From assembly GCF_002087335.1 (NCBI RefSeq), contig NZ_MWVJ01000034.1:1-44304 (forward strand): DNA of 44,304 bases. The letters are read 5' to 3'. The first letter of the stretch is position 1. Each line of letters opens with the position of its first letter. The position numbers were made by a program, and so were the translations under genes. This DNA comes from Pseudophaeobacter leonis (GTDB taxonomy: Bacteria; Pseudomonadota; Alphaproteobacteria; Rhodobacterales; Rhodobacteraceae). This document shows positions 15,943 through 27,557 of this stretch, piece by piece. The notes under the pieces are model-generated. The model did no database searches and was not told the origin of the DNA. It saw only the letters and a program-made list of their open reading frames with translations.

Positions 15943-16304
15943 GGGACTGTTGCATTATTCGGGTGAAACTGCGCGAGAGTCAGGGCAGTAGGTCATGCGG
16001 CACGATCAAAGAGTGGATCAAGGAAGTCGAACTCGCCCGCCGCAGATGTTTCTCGGTCCGCTTAGTCAGTTCAGGGCCAAACGTCTGATGCCAGCGGTAG
16101 ACTGTCGAGCGATCAAGCGAAATGCCGCGTTAGGCAAGAAGATCGACCATAATCTGATAAGACAAGGGATAGCGCAGATACCAGCGCTTGGCGCAAAGGA
16201 TAATGTCGCGCGGAAACCGGTGGTGCTTGAGCGGGAAAATGTGCGGCATGATCAACCCCAAAAACCTGACAATCCTCAAACGAACCAATTGATGCAACAG
16301 TCCC
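15943..16304 (-). mobile_element. Internally deleted IS6-family element
   Basis: GGGACTGTTGCAT at 15943-15955 and ATGCAACAGTCCC at 16292-16304 are perfect 13-bp terminal inverted repeats. Between them the minus strand encodes FPLKHHRFPRDIILCAKRWY and LRYPLSYQIMVDLLA, the IS6 transposase N-terminus. After a frame break it continues ISLDRSTVYRWHQTFGPEL, then fuses to a C-terminal end sequence. The DDE catalytic core is absent, so the element is a short non-autonomous remnant of 362 bases. No gene was found at 15757-15942, and a small GGGGA/TCCCC hairpin follows it at 16383-16396. Confidence 0.7.
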
Positions 16305-16466
16305 AACAACGCCCCCAAAACTCAAAGCGTTTTGCCAGGGGTTTTGGAACGCTTAAGTAATTGATTTTTCGCGTATAGGGTCGGGGAGGCATCCCCGCCA
16401 TCAACAATGCCGTATACGATACAGCGTATGAAAGAGCTTGGTTTTACCTTTGCATCAAAATTTTGA

Positions 16467-16478
16467 TTGAGCGCTTAA
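16467..16478. promoter_or_regulatory. TetR-type operator candidate, site 2
   Basis: TTGAGCGCTTAA differs from TTGAGCGCTCAA by one base. It lies 45 bases upstream of the first Rieske oxygenase gene, inside its likely promoter. Confidence 0.55.
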
Positions 16479-16522
16479 ACAAAAATTGTTAGGCGTTAGA
16501 TGTAGCGAGCAAGGATAGTCGG

Positions 16523-17725
16523 ATGAACACCCAGAACTCTGCAGCAGAACAAGACTTTGCGGACCGCTCAGGTCTGCCGGCCTGGAGCTATACCAATCCT
16601 GAAATGCTGGAGGCGGAAAAGGATCTTTTGTTCCGCCGTCACTGGCAGTTGGTGTGCCATGTCAATGATATACCCAATGCCGGTGACTTTATGACACTGG
16701 ACCTGGTGGGCGAACGAGCCCTGGTGGTACGTGGCAACGACGGTGAAGTACGGGCCTTTCACAACCTGTGCCGCCACCGTGGGTCGCGGGTTGTCGCTGA
16801 GGAAAAGGGCCATTGCAAATCAGCAATCATTTGCCCGTTCCATGGCTGGGCCTATAATTTGGACGGCACTTTGCGAGGGGCGTCGCATCCCGGCACCCTG
16901 CCGAAGATGGATCCAGTGAAATTCGGTCTCAAACCCGTCGAGATGGATATCTGGCAGGGTTTTGTCTTTGTGCGATTCAAGCCCGGTCCCCAGCCCAGCG
17001 TGTCGCAGATCATGGCGCGTTTTGAGGCGGAGGTTGCGCCATATGGGCTGAAAGATCTGCTGCCCGATGGTGCGGGTGTTTGGAGCGAAGATATTGCCGC
17101 CAACTGGAAATGCGTGCGCGATGTCGACAACGAGGGTTACCACGTACCAATGGCGCATCCCGGCCTGCATGATCTCTTTGGCTCTAATTATCATGACGAG
17201 GATCTGGCTCAGGGCGCATCCCGGTCCTATTCGCGGTTTCGCGAAGGCAAGGGGCGGCTTTGGAGCGTTGAGAAGTACAAAAATCTGATGCCGCAGATCG
17301 AAGGATTGAGCGACGAGCAGAACACGTCCTGGCTTTACCTTGGTGTCTTTCCCAATGCGGTCTTTGGCATCTATCCGGATTCGGTGATCTTTTATCAGGA
17401 ATACCCGGTGGCGAACGGCAAGACCATCCAGCGCGGTGCCTGCTACAAACGGCCCGTTGAGGATCGGCAGATGCGCGTGGCGCGGTATCTGAGCGGCAGG
17501 ATCGACCGGATCACCACCAAGGAAGACGAGCAACTGATAGAGTGGTGCTGGGAGGCGTCGTTTTCCAGTGGTTTTGATGGGGTGATCCTGTCGGATCTGG
17601 AATCCGGCGTGCGCAGCTATCACGATGCTTTGCGGATGCTTTTTCCGGTGTTGGCTGAGGATGAACCTCTGCCGGGGCAGCTCGCCATAGTAAACCAGGC
17701 CCTGTTGGCCGAAACGACACCCTAA
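16523..17725 (+). CDS. Rieske non-heme iron oxygenase, alpha subunit (first copy)
   Basis: The 400-residue protein has a Rieske 2Fe-2S site CRH (C83, H85) and CPFH (C104, H107) and a mononuclear iron site DNEGYHVPMAH (E204, H207, H212). This layout is shared by betaine, carnitine and stachydrine demethylases and by aromatic-ring oxygenases. In context, oxidation of an N-methyl group with release of formaldehyde is most likely. No reductase partner is encoded nearby, so one must be supplied elsewhere. It heads the plus-strand operon with the ABC transporter and a second Rieske gene. An operator-like palindrome lies before it. Confidence 0.85.
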   Translation: MNTQNSAAEQDFADRSGLPAWSYTNPEMLEAEKDLLFRRHWQLVCHVNDIPNAGDFMTLDLVGERALVVRGNDGEVRAFHNLCRHRGSRVVAEEKGHCKSAIICPFHGWAYNLDGTLRGASHPGTLPKMDPVKFGLKPVEMDIWQGFVFVRFKPGPQPSVSQIMARFEAEVAPYGLKDLLPDGAGVWSEDIAANWKCVRDVDNEGYHVPMAHPGLHDLFGSNYHDEDLAQGASRSYSRFREGKGRLWSVEKYKNLMPQIEGLSDEQNTSWLYLGVFPNAVFGIYPDSVIFYQEYPVANGKTIQRGACYKRPVEDRQMRVARYLSGRIDRITTKEDEQLIEWCWEASFSSGFDGVILSDLESGVRSYHDALRMLFPVLAEDEPLPGQLAIVNQALLAETTP

Positions 17726-17752
17726 AAGTGAACAGGGCAGGGGAGCGCGAAC

Positions 17753-18607
17753 ATGGATAGCGAGGGGCGCCGGGGGCTGACGCTGATCAGCCCGCCGCTG
17801 ATGTTTGCGATTGCCCTGCTGGCAGCGCCATTGCTGATGGTTGTCGCCTTCAGCTTTTGGACGCAAAATTATCTGGATATCGACCGCAGCTTTAGTCTGG
17901 CGAACTATCACGAGGCCTGGACCAAGCCGATCTATCAGGCCCTGATGATGCGCAGCTTGCGGATCTCGGTACTGGTGACGGTTGTCACCGTGCTGTTTGC
18001 CTTTCCTATTGCCTATTACCTGTCGTTCCACGTGCATCGGCGTAAGGCGCTATGGCTGTTTCTGATCACCATCCCGTTCTGGACCAGCTATTTGCTGCGG
18101 GTGTTTTTGTGGAAGGTCATCCTGGGCTACAATGGGGTGCTGAACAGCGCGTTTTTGTGGCTGGGAGTTATTGATGAACCGATGACTTTCCTGCTCTACA
18201 ACGCCAATGCGGTGGTGCTGACCCTGGCCCATGCCTGGGCGCCCTTTGCAATCCTTCCGATCTTTGTAGCATTGGAAAAGATCGACCGCTCATTGCTTGA
18301 GGCAGCCGAGGACCTTGGCGACGGGCCTGTGCGGCGCTTCTTTCGGGTGACCTTGCCCTTAGCGATGCCCGGTGTGATCGCGGCGACCTTGATTGTACTG
18401 ATCCCCACAGTGGGTGATTTCATCACTCCGCGTCTGGTGGGGGGGACCGATGGTTTGATGATTTCCAACATGATTCAGATCCAGTTTGGCAAAGCCAACA
18501 ACGCGCCTCTTGGGGCGGCACTCGCGGTCTCGTCGATGGGAATTGTCGCCTCGGTCAGTTTGATGATTTACCTGATTGGTAAGAAATTCAGAGGCAAAGT
18601 AGAATGA
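17753..18607 (+). CDS. ABC transporter permease, PotB-like
   Basis: The 284-residue integral membrane protein has about six hydrophobic segments. Its cytoplasmic EAA loop is EAAEDLGDGPVRRFFRVTLP, where the ATPase docks. The N-terminal PPLMFAIALLAAPLLMVVAF helix and the overall length match the PotB/YdcU permease family for polyamines, opines and related amines. It overlaps the next permease gene by four bases (ATGA). With PotC-, PotA- and PotD-like genes it forms a complete binding-protein-dependent importer. Confidence 0.9.
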   Translation: MDSEGRRGLTLISPPLMFAIALLAAPLLMVVAFSFWTQNYLDIDRSFSLANYHEAWTKPIYQALMMRSLRISVLVTVVTVLFAFPIAYYLSFHVHRRKALWLFLITIPFWTSYLLRVFLWKVILGYNGVLNSAFLWLGVIDEPMTFLLYNANAVVLTLAHAWAPFAILPIFVALEKIDRSLLEAAEDLGDGPVRRFFRVTLPLAMPGVIAATLIVLIPTVGDFITPRLVGGTDGLMISNMIQIQFGKANNAPLGAALAVSSMGIVASVSLMIYLIGKKFRGKVE

Positions 18608-19428
18608 AATCGAACCCATTTGCCAAACTTCTGGGCCTCTATGCTGTGATCTACATGGCGTTCCTTTATGCGCCGGTCATTTTGCTGCCGCTCTTTGCCT
18701 TTAACGACGCAACCATCATCGCCTTTCCGCTGTCGGGCTATACCACCAAATGGTTCGACGTTCTTTGGAACACGGAATCCCTGCATGTGGCGGTGAAGAA
18801 CTCGCTGCTGGTGGGGGTGTCGTCGGCCATCCTGAGCACAGTCCTTGGCGCCTGTGCCGCGCGGGCCGCGGCGCGGTATAACTTTCCACTTAAGCGTGGC
18901 ATAATCGGGTTCATCATGCTGCCGATGGTGTTGCCCGAAATCATCGTTGCAGTGGCACTGCTGGTGCTGCTGATGCAGCTTGGCCTGCCGCTGTCGCTTT
19001 GGACTGTTGTGGGCGGTCACGTTCTGATCTGTGTCCCCTTTTGCATCGCCATTCTCACCTCTGCTTTCAACGGGCTGGATCACAGCCTGGAAGAAGCCTC
19101 GCAGGATCTGGGCGAAAGCCGCTGGGGGACATTCCGGCGTGTGACCCTGCCCCTGGTGATGCCCGGTGTGATCTCAAGCTTGCTTATCAGCTTCACCATC
19201 TCGCTGGATGAATTCATCATCGCCTTTTTCCTTACCGGCACTGATGTAACCCTGCCGGTCTATATCTGGAGCCAGCTGCGCTTCCCCTCCAAGCTACCCT
19301 CGGTCATGGCGCTGGGGACAATCTTGCTGGCGATGTCTGTCCTTCTGTTGATCCTGGCGGAATGGTTCCGTCGCCGCTCTGCCCGCAAACAAGGTGCTGA
19401 TGCATCTTCCACCGGAGGTTTTGTCTGA
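18604..19428 (+). CDS. ABC transporter permease, PotC-like
   Basis: The 274-residue protein begins MKSNPFAKLLGLYAVIYMAF and contains the EAA loop EASQDLGESRWGTFRRVTLP, followed by the VMPGVISSLLISF helix characteristic of PotC/YdcV. It pairs with the PotB-like permease to form the membrane channel. Its start overlaps the end of the previous gene by four bases. The stop is one base before the ATPase start, and the GGAGG for that gene lies within its last codons. Confidence 0.9.
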   Translation: MKSNPFAKLLGLYAVIYMAFLYAPVILLPLFAFNDATIIAFPLSGYTTKWFDVLWNTESLHVAVKNSLLVGVSSAILSTVLGACAARAAARYNFPLKRGIIGFIMLPMVLPEIIVAVALLVLLMQLGLPLSLWTVVGGHVLICVPFCIAILTSAFNGLDHSLEEASQDLGESRWGTFRRVTLPLVMPGVISSLLISFTISLDEFIIAFFLTGTDVTLPVYIWSQLRFPSKLPSVMALGTILLAMSVLLLILAEWFRRRSARKQGADASSTGGFV

Positions 19429-19429
19429 T

Positions 19430-20586
19430 ATGACGTCACCCAACGCCCAACCCATCATCGATCTGAGTGGTGTGACCAAGTATTTTGGCACCTTCCATGC
19501 GCTGAAAGGCATTGATGCCGAGATCAAAGAGGGTGAGTTCTTCTCGTTGCTGGGGCCTTCGGGGTGCGGCAAGACCACGCTGCTGCGGATGATCGCCGGC
19601 TTTGAGGAGCCAACTGCAGGCACTATCGTGATTGGTGGCAAATCCATGGCCGGGATTTCGGCCAATCAACGCCCGACCAATATGGTGTTCCAGAGCTACG
19701 CGATTTTTCCGCATCTCAACGTGGCTGAAAACGTCGGCTATGGCCTCAAGAAGGGCAAGCTAAGCAAGTCCGAGCAGGCTGCCGAAGTTGTTAAGGCGCT
19801 TGAGATGGTCGACCTGGTTGGCTATGGCAAGCGCGCCGCGCATGAGCTGTCGGGTGGTCAACGTCAACGAGTGGCCTTGGCGCGGGCGCTGGTAATGCGC
19901 CCCAAAGTGGTGCTGCTGGATGAGCCGCTTTCAGCCTGGACAAAAAGCTGCGTGACCAAATGCAAGTAGAGCTGCGCCGCTTGCAACAGTCTTTGGGGAT
20001 CACCTTTATTCTGGTGACCCATGATCAGGAAGAAGCCCTGATCATGTCGGATCGCATCGCGGTGATGTTTGAGGGCAAGATCGCCCAGCTCGCCTCACCG
20101 GAGGAGCTGTACCGTCGCCCCAACAGTCGCCGGGTTGCGTCTTTTATCGGGGCGATGAACTTTCTCGACGCGCAGGTTACCAGCTGCACGGAAACCGGAC
20201 TGCATCTCAACATTCCGGCGTTGGGAGAGGTAGAGGTTCCGCAAAGCTACCTGCCCGAGGGGCTGAACCCGCAGGACATCCACACCATCGGCATCCGACC
20301 GGAAATGCTAACCGTGTTGTATGATGGCGATCAAAGCGCCGAACGTATCGCCGAGGCGCAGGTCGTGGGCACCTCCTATTATGGCGACATGACTTATTAT
20401 TCTGTGCTGCTTCCCGGTCACACCGAAGAGGTGATGATTTCGATGCGCAACACGGCGGGCCGCTCTATTCTCAGTGTCGGCAGGAAGGTGTCGGTGGGCT
20501 GGGGCGCGGATTCGATCGTGTTGATTTCAATAACCGGACCTTGCAAAAGGGTCTTGAAGCAGGACCAAAGCAATGATGAATTCTAG
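19430..20586 (+). pseudogene. ABC transporter ATPase, PotA-like (frameshifted)
   Basis: Two frames together give about 385 residues. The first has Walker A GPSGCGKTT, the Q-loop MVFQSYAIFP, signature LSGGQRQRVALARAL and Walker [11 protein letters not shown]. It is then interrupted at about 19935, where GCCTGGAC probably stands for GCCCTGGAC. The second frame resumes with [21 protein letters not shown] (H-loop), [15 protein letters not shown] and a C-terminal TOBE regulatory domain, as in PotA/FbpC. Domain order is otherwise complete. The ATG at 19430 with GGAGG at 19414 is preferred. It powers the adjacent importer; if the frame break is real, transport would be lost. Confidence 0.85.
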
Positions 20587-21799
20587 CAAAACGTCAGGCG
20601 ATCTTGGCGCTCTTATCGCGCGTCACACCCCTGGATATGCACTGGAGCAAGCCTTTTACCGCTCGGACGCGGTGTTCCAGCAGGATCTGGATCGTGTTTT
20701 TCACCATGAATGGCAACTGGCGGGCCATGTCAGCGAGCTGGCAGAAGTCGGCGCCTATTTTCTGTGGGAGATGATGGATGAATCCGTCATCATCACACGT
20801 GGCGATGATGGCGAAGTGCATGCGCTGGCCAATGTCTGCCGACACCGCGGCTCGCGGGTCTGCATTGAGCCACGTGGCAATACCAAGCGGTTCACCTGCC
20901 CGTATCATGCCTGGATCTTCAATCTGGATGGCAGCCTGTTCAACGCCCGGATGCTCGACAAACAGGTCGATCGCAGCAAGCTGGGACTGAAGCGGATTGC
21001 GGTTGCGGTCTTTCACGGCATGATCTTTGTCTCACTGGCCGAGACACCGGATAGTTTTGACAAGGTCCGACAAGAGCTGGATCATCTGCTGCGCCCCTTT
21101 GGGCTGGACAAGGCCAAGATCGCCCATCGGGTTCAATATCCGGTCAAGGCCAATTGGAAGCTTTTGGTCGAGAACTACAATGAATGTTATCATTGCACAG
21201 CGGCGCACCCCGAGTTTTCGCGCTCACACGCCACCCATATGATCTCTGAGCGGATCGAGCCACTGAATGCGGCTATGGAGGCGCGGTCGGCGAATTGTGG
21301 TGTCCCGACTGATTTTGTTGATCGCATTGCCGTCAATCGTCAGACGGGATCGCCCGACTATGCCTATAACCGTTATAGCCTGTTTGAAGGCTACGTCACT
21401 GGCAGCGAAGATGGTGAGCCACTGGCACCACTGCTGGGGGATCTAACTGGATATGACAGTGGTGCGTCGGATCTTTATGTCGGCATCCTCAACCCGATGC
21501 TGATCTACTGCGACCATATGGTGATTTATCGCTTTATCCCGGTCGACAAAGATAACTCCATTCAGGAAATTCTTTGGCTGGTGCGCGAGGATGCAGTCGA
21601 GGGCGAAGACTATGATTTGGACCGGCTTGTCTGGCTTTGGGATGTGACAACCAAATCCGACAAGACTATTATCGAGAAGAACCAGGAGGGGGTGAATTCC
21701 CGCTACTATGAGCCCGGACCCTTTGTTGAGATGGAGACCTACACCAAGCGTTTTGTCGACAGCTACTTGCAGTCCCTTGGGAAACACACAGCAAACTGA
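20573..21799 (+). CDS. Rieske non-heme iron oxygenase, alpha subunit (second copy, GbcA-like)
   Basis: The 408-residue protein carries Rieske ligands CRH (C89, H91) and CPYH (C109, H112). The iron-binding segment is [16 protein letters not shown] (E204, H207, H212), the form found in glycine-betaine and stachydrine demethylases. It is only distantly related to the first Rieske protein, so the two may act on successive N-methyl groups or different substrates. The start overlaps the PotA-like gene's end by 14 bases. It ends the plus-strand operon; a bidirectional terminator follows. Confidence 0.85.
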   Translation: MMNSSKTSGDLGALIARHTPGYALEQAFYRSDAVFQQDLDRVFHHEWQLAGHVSELAEVGAYFLWEMMDESVIITRGDDGEVHALANVCRHRGSRVCIEPRGNTKRFTCPYHAWIFNLDGSLFNARMLDKQVDRSKLGLKRIAVAVFHGMIFVSLAETPDSFDKVRQELDHLLRPFGLDKAKIAHRVQYPVKANWKLLVENYNECYHCTAAHPEFSRSHATHMISERIEPLNAAMEARSANCGVPTDFVDRIAVNRQTGSPDYAYNRYSLFEGYVTGSEDGEPLAPLLGDLTGYDSGASDLYVGILNPMLIYCDHMVIYRFIPVDKDNSIQEILWLVREDAVEGEDYDLDRLVWLWDVTTKSDKTIIEKNQEGVNSRYYEPGPFVEMETYTKRFVDSYLQSLGKHTAN

Positions 21800-21825
21800 G
21801 ACGTCGCGAGAGTGAAGCATAAATA

Positions 21826-21862
21826 AAGGCCCCGGGAATGAAACCTGGGGCCTTAATTTATT
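21826..21862. terminator. Bidirectional intrinsic terminator
   Basis: AAGGCCCC pairs with GGGGCCTT; the inner GGG/CCT extends the stem around an AATGAAA loop. T-rich DNA follows on the plus strand (TTTATTTTTT) and on the minus strand (TTTATTTAT). It separates the convergent Rieske and PotD-like genes. Confidence 0.8.
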
Positions 21863-21888
21863 TTTTATGGGGAGAGGGCAGGCGGTGA

Positions 21889-22949
21889 CTAGAAACCAGC
21901 CTTGATCAGCTCGAATTCGGCGATCATCTTTTCGCGCAACGCAACCGGAACAGGGGCCTGCCACAGGGTATTGGCTCGCAGGTTCTCGGTTGAATCGAGA
22001 CCAACAGCGGCCAAGTCGGCGGTATCCATCTCTGCCATCGCTTTTGCGTTGCCGTGACCATAGCCCCAAGCACTTACCAGGTAGTTGGCGGTCTTTGGAT
22101 CTAGCCAGGCATTGATGAAATCATAGAACTTATCGTCAGATCCCGGGCCATTGGCCAGCTTGGAATAACCGCAAACCCAGCTCGAGGCACCTTCGTCAGT
22201 GTCGCGCTTCATGGCGATCGGGTGGCCTTCATAGGTCATGGTCGAAAAGGTCTCGTTCCAGGCCCAGGACAAATATACTTCGCCGCTTTGCATCAGCTGG
22301 GCCAGCGAGGCGCCATCTGCCCAATAGGTGCGCACATTGCCATGTACCTGACGTAGAAAGGCTGATGCCGCCTGGAATTCTGCGTCTGTCGCCTGGGTCC
22401 AGTCTTTGACGCCAGTGGCGAGGAAGCCGAGGGCATAGGCATCGTCCACATTGTCACCAATCGAGATGCGGCCTGCGTGTTTGGGATCAGCAAAGGCCTG
22501 CAGCGAGGTGACGTCTGCGTCCTTCAGGTGGTCAGTGTGATAGGTGATGGCCGTGTTGCCCCAATCAACGGGAACAAAATAGGGTTTGCCGTCTTTCTGA
22601 AAGGCGGGAATATCGCGAACGCTGGCTTCCAGTTCGGTCCAGCGGGGGATGCGCGAGGTGTCCAGCGGCTCTAGCAGGCCGGCCTCGATCCATTTGGGCA
22701 CCGACTGCGAGCAGGGATGTGCCGCATCGGCGCGAAAGCCCGAGCGGAGTTTCTGAAAGGCTTCTTCTTCGTCGCCAAAAAACGCAAAGGTGGGTGCGGT
22801 GCCGTGCTTGTCGGTATAGGCGGAAAAGAACTCGGGTCCTCGTATCCGGCCCAGTCAAAAATGGTCAGACTGTCTTCCTGAGCCAGAGCGGCGCCTGTGG
22901 GCAGGCTAAATGCGCAGGCAAGGGCTGCTGCTGTCTTTAGGTGTTTCAT
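21889..22949 (-). pseudogene. ABC transporter substrate-binding protein, PotD-like (frameshifted)
   Basis: The N-terminus is MKHLKTAAALACAFSLPTGA then ALAQEDSLTIFDWAGYEDP, a signal peptide plus the PotD-type start. One base then appears missing at about 22831-22836 (GACCCGAGTTC for an expected extra G). The right frame continues EFFSAYTDKHGTAPTFAFFG, and then KWIEAGLLEPLDTSRIPRW to the end. Overall length (about 352 residues) fits periplasmic spermidine/putrescine-type binding proteins. It probably supplies the permeases encoded at 17753-19428. It is transcribed from the divergent region with the TMADH-like gene, where an operator candidate sits. Confidence 0.85.
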
Positions 22950-23042
22950 CGGTGTCTCCCAGTTGGATAGGGCCGTGGCATTTTGTTTCGCTCTTCAGGC
23001 CTGGGGCTAGGTTAGGTCGGGTTCCCTCTTGACTAAATTTAA

Positions 23043-23054
23043 TTGAGCGCTCAA
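23043..23054. promoter_or_regulatory. TetR-type operator candidate, site 3
   Basis: TTGAGCGCTCAA is a perfect 12-bp palindrome in the space between the divergent potD-like and TMADH-like genes. It is the core of site 1 at 9962. Confidence 0.6.
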
Positions 23055-23069
23055 ATAAACAATAGCTAA

Positions 23070-25134
<2,065 letters not shown>

Positions 25135-25138
25135 GAAA

Positions 25139-25454
25139 GTTTATGGATTATTGAGCTACCCGCTTTGAAGTGGCCCGCGCCTATAGTTAGGAAAGCGGAG
25201 GACCAACGGTGGCCATTAAGAGACCCAATCCCGAAGAGATTGTCATTAAGCTACGCCAGGTTGAGGTTCTAGTGGGGCAGGTCTGTCAGCGCGTTGAAAA
25301 CTTCGGTTGAGTTCTGCTTGCGCTTCACCCGGATTGCCAGACGTTCCCGGCTATGCTCATCCAAGATATTGAGCGTCCTGAACGCCCTGCCATCGTCTGT
25401 TCTGTGGTCTGCAAAGTCATACGACCAGACGTGAATAGGCAAATCAGGGCGCAA
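25139..25454. mobile_element. Rearranged IS3-family remnant
   Basis: Two transposase pieces meet head to head. On the plus strand from about 25209, AIKRPNPEEIVIKLRQVEVL and then VGQ match the N-terminus of IS3 OrfA. On the minus strand (25454-25269) HVWSYDFADHRTDDGRAFRT and LNILDEHSRERLAIRVKRK match the catalytic region of IS3 OrfB. They join near 25270. The element lacks most of both genes and is dead. It separates the catabolic cluster from the RiPP-like operon. Confidence 0.7.
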
Positions 25455-25574
25455 TCGGATGAGGGTTGAATTGCGTGTTGCGATGCATGCAACCTAGGAA
25501 AATTATTGTTGAAAAGGAAATGCGTTGCTGTAAAACTACCTTGAGTTGATTTTTTTAGTCGGTGACAATCCGAG

Positions 25575-25600
25575 ATATTGCCAGTGAATATTGCCAGTGA
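25575..25600. promoter_or_regulatory. Tandem 13-bp repeat upstream of the RiPP-like operon
   Basis: ATATTGCCAGTGA occurs twice in exact tandem, with no spacer, about 90-110 bases before the ferritin-like gene. Thirteen bases is more than one helical turn, so bound proteins would not sit on the same face; a role as operator, or slippage product, is open. No other feature was seen in 25455-25687. Confidence 0.5.
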
Positions 25601-25687
25601 CACGTGTGTGGGAGACAGTCATTGCCCCGACCGTATCTCCCCCCATGCGTCGCGTGAGAAGCCCGCAATAGAGGAAAGGATTTTTCT

Positions 25688-27232
25688 TTGAACGACATAA
25701 CAAGGGCGTGGCAAGATGCGCGCGCAGCAGAGGAGCAACTAGAGCTTTCGCCCTCTGAGACGTTTATGGTGTTTGTGATAAATTTGACCATGTCGAGCGA
25801 TCAGGTGAAGACACGGCTGACGGCTGACTTGCAAGCGGCGATCGCGGTCGAGCTGGCGACGATCCCGATTTACCTTTATACATATTACTCGATCAATCGG
25901 ACACGAACCAACGGAAAAGACCTCAAACCCAGCTCGAAGTTCACCAATAACGCAGGTGCTGCAATCATGTCTGTGGCGGTTGAAGAGATGCTGCACATGT
26001 CCTTGTCCAGCAACATCTACTTCGCACTGACGGGCAAGCCGCCCAAGCTCTACATGAATGCCCCAGAGACTTACCCGACCATACTGCCGCACCACAATCC
26101 GGTCGGCCCTCCGGGGCCTGGTGGCAAGACGGGTGGCGACACCCCCATTCCCTTGCGCGGCTTTAGCTTTGAACAGATGTGGCACTTCCTGCAGATCGAA
26201 TACCCGATGAAGCCAGTCGGCGTTGAAATTGTGGACGAAGCCAAGGTCTATGAGACCTTCGACAAACGCTTAAGCGCGTTGACGGAAGACACTATCGACG
26301 GGGATGAATATGGCGCGTTCTTAAAGGAATTTGGCTGGCCATCTGACGAGAACTGGAACTCGATCGGTCAGTTCTATTCCTACATTCGCTGTTTAATTGC
26401 GTCTTCTCACATCACAGACCAGGACTTCAAAGCAGGGGAAGCCGCCTGTCAGATTCAGGCGTTCAACTATGCGCCCAACAATGTCGACACGATATACCCG
26501 TCAGAAACGTTCAGTCAGGCCAAGCCAGCACCGAAACCATGCGACGCCAAGGCTATTCCCGCGGAAGGTACCTTACCCAACGCAGCCTATGTAGCGGGTT
26601 ACATGAACGAGCCTGATAGCCACTCCGGTGGACATGGCACGGATTGGGAAGACGACGAAGAGTTGATCCCGGTGACCTCCAAACAAGAGGCCTTCACTGC
26701 GCTCGAAACGATCTGCGAACAAGGCGAGGGTTACGGGTTACCAGAGGCACCGACATCAGAGCCGACCGGCGAGCAAACGGGCAGCCAAGACGACAAGGAC
26801 GGCGCATGGCGCAACTACAGCGTAGAGGACAGCCACTTTTGGAAGTTCCTCAAACTGCAGTCGCGGTTCTCGGCTTTCCCAGGCTCGGTGGAGCAGCTGC
26901 CCATGATGTCCGGGTCATTGCCGTGGATGAAGGATTCGATTAATAAGTTGAAGGAAGACGCGGCAGATCAAGAGCACTACAGCGCCGATGCGCTGATCTC
27001 TGGTGGGTTGGTCTATGACTTTCCCAACAGCCCCGTTTCTGCGCAGTACCCGCAGCATTACTCTGACATAAATGACTTTCTGTCAGGCCTCTTCCAATAC
27101 ATGCTGATCCTGTCTGAAACAATCTACCTGGTGCCGTCCAATGGTGAGGATCAGGTCGAGGGGCAGATTGATCCACAGCATCTCTTTTTTAACGAGGCAC
27201 TGCACAGGTCGATGATCTTGGGTCATGGATAA
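25688..27232 (+). CDS. Ferritin-like domain protein (VioB-C-terminal-type), putative RiPP operon member
   Basis: The 514-residue protein has ferritin-like helices near its start: LQAAIAVELATIPIYLYTYY with E55, and SVAVEEMLHMSLSSNIYFAL with E99, E100 and H103 (an EExxH diiron motif). This fits the ferritin-like (PF12902) group related to the C-terminal part of VioB. The remaining sequence is less conserved and has no recognisable domain. The TTG start at 25688 is supported by the GAGGAAAGGA before it; ATG codons at 25768 and 25790 are alternatives without a clear ribosome site. It overlaps the next gene by eight bases. In this operon it may handle iron or oxidise a peptide; its substrate is unknown. 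Confidence 0.8.
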   Translation: MNDITRAWQDARAAEEQLELSPSETFMVFVINLTMSSDQVKTRLTADLQAAIAVELATIPIYLYTYYSINRTRTNGKDLKPSSKFTNNAGAAIMSVAVEEMLHMSLSSNIYFALTGKPPKLYMNAPETYPTILPHHNPVGPPGPGGKTGGDTPIPLRGFSFEQMWHFLQIEYPMKPVGVEIVDEAKVYETFDKRLSALTEDTIDGDEYGAFLKEFGWPSDENWNSIGQFYSYIRCLIASSHITDQDFKAGEAACQIQAFNYAPNNVDTIYPSETFSQAKPAPKPCDAKAIPAEGTLPNAAYVAGYMNEPDSHSGGHGTDWEDDEELIPVTSKQEAFTALETICEQGEGYGLPEAPTSEPTGEQTGSQDDKDGAWRNYSVEDSHFWKFLKLQSRFSAFPGSVEQLPMMSGSLPWMKDSINKLKEDAADQEHYSADALISGGLVYDFPNSPVSAQYPQHYSDINDFLSGLFQYMLILSETIYLVPSNGEDQVEGQIDPQHLFFNEALHRSMILGHG

Positions 27233-27536
27233 ATACATACAGTATATGCGCGAGCTTCCGGCGATGCCCCATGGTCCGCACAAGGGCAAGCTGTGTGCGC
27301 CCACGTTCGAGAACCTAAGCCTAGGCACCCGGCAGGACGCGTTCAATTCGCTGAAGGAACTGGGCAGGAAGGCTGCGGCGGCCGCAAAAGTGCTAAGCCC
27401 CGGAGCCGAGGCGGAACGCGTGCAACAATTGGTGGATCGTACGGTTCGTCAGCTAAGCCCCGACGGCAGACACTCGACGCACTTGCCGGACACGGCCAAG
27501 TACTGGTCAGGCAATCTGCCAGCTATTCAGAACTGA
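27225..27536 (+). CDS. Small conserved-looking protein of unknown function
   Basis: The 103-residue product (MDKYIQYMRELPAMPHGPHK) has no recognisable domain or signal peptide. The central part, including LGRKAAAAAKVLSPGAEAER, looks helical and charged, and it has one Cys. It begins inside the end of the ferritin-like gene and is followed 21 bases later by the cysteine-rich gene, so co-expression is likely. It could be a structural partner or a recognition element for the modification enzymes, but nothing in the sequence shows which. Confidence 0.6.
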   Translation: MDKYIQYMRELPAMPHGPHKGKLCAPTFENLSLGTRQDAFNSLKELGRKAAAAAKVLSPGAEAERVQQLVDRTVRQLSPDGRHSTHLPDTAKYWSGNLPAIQN

Positions 27537-27557
27537 GACAGGGACGGAGGTTGAAAA

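Noticed and set aside
15782..15991. Open frame of about 69 codons after the HNH gene
   Set aside because: It has no ribosome site, low-complexity unnatural composition and runs into the IS6 terminal repeat.
16411..16430. CGTATACG palindrome as an operator
   Set aside because: It is short, single-copy in the window and not shared with other promoters of the cluster.
16820..18037. Long minus-strand open frame over the Rieske and PotB-like genes
   Set aside because: It is antisense to two clearly assigned genes and has no recognisable domain.
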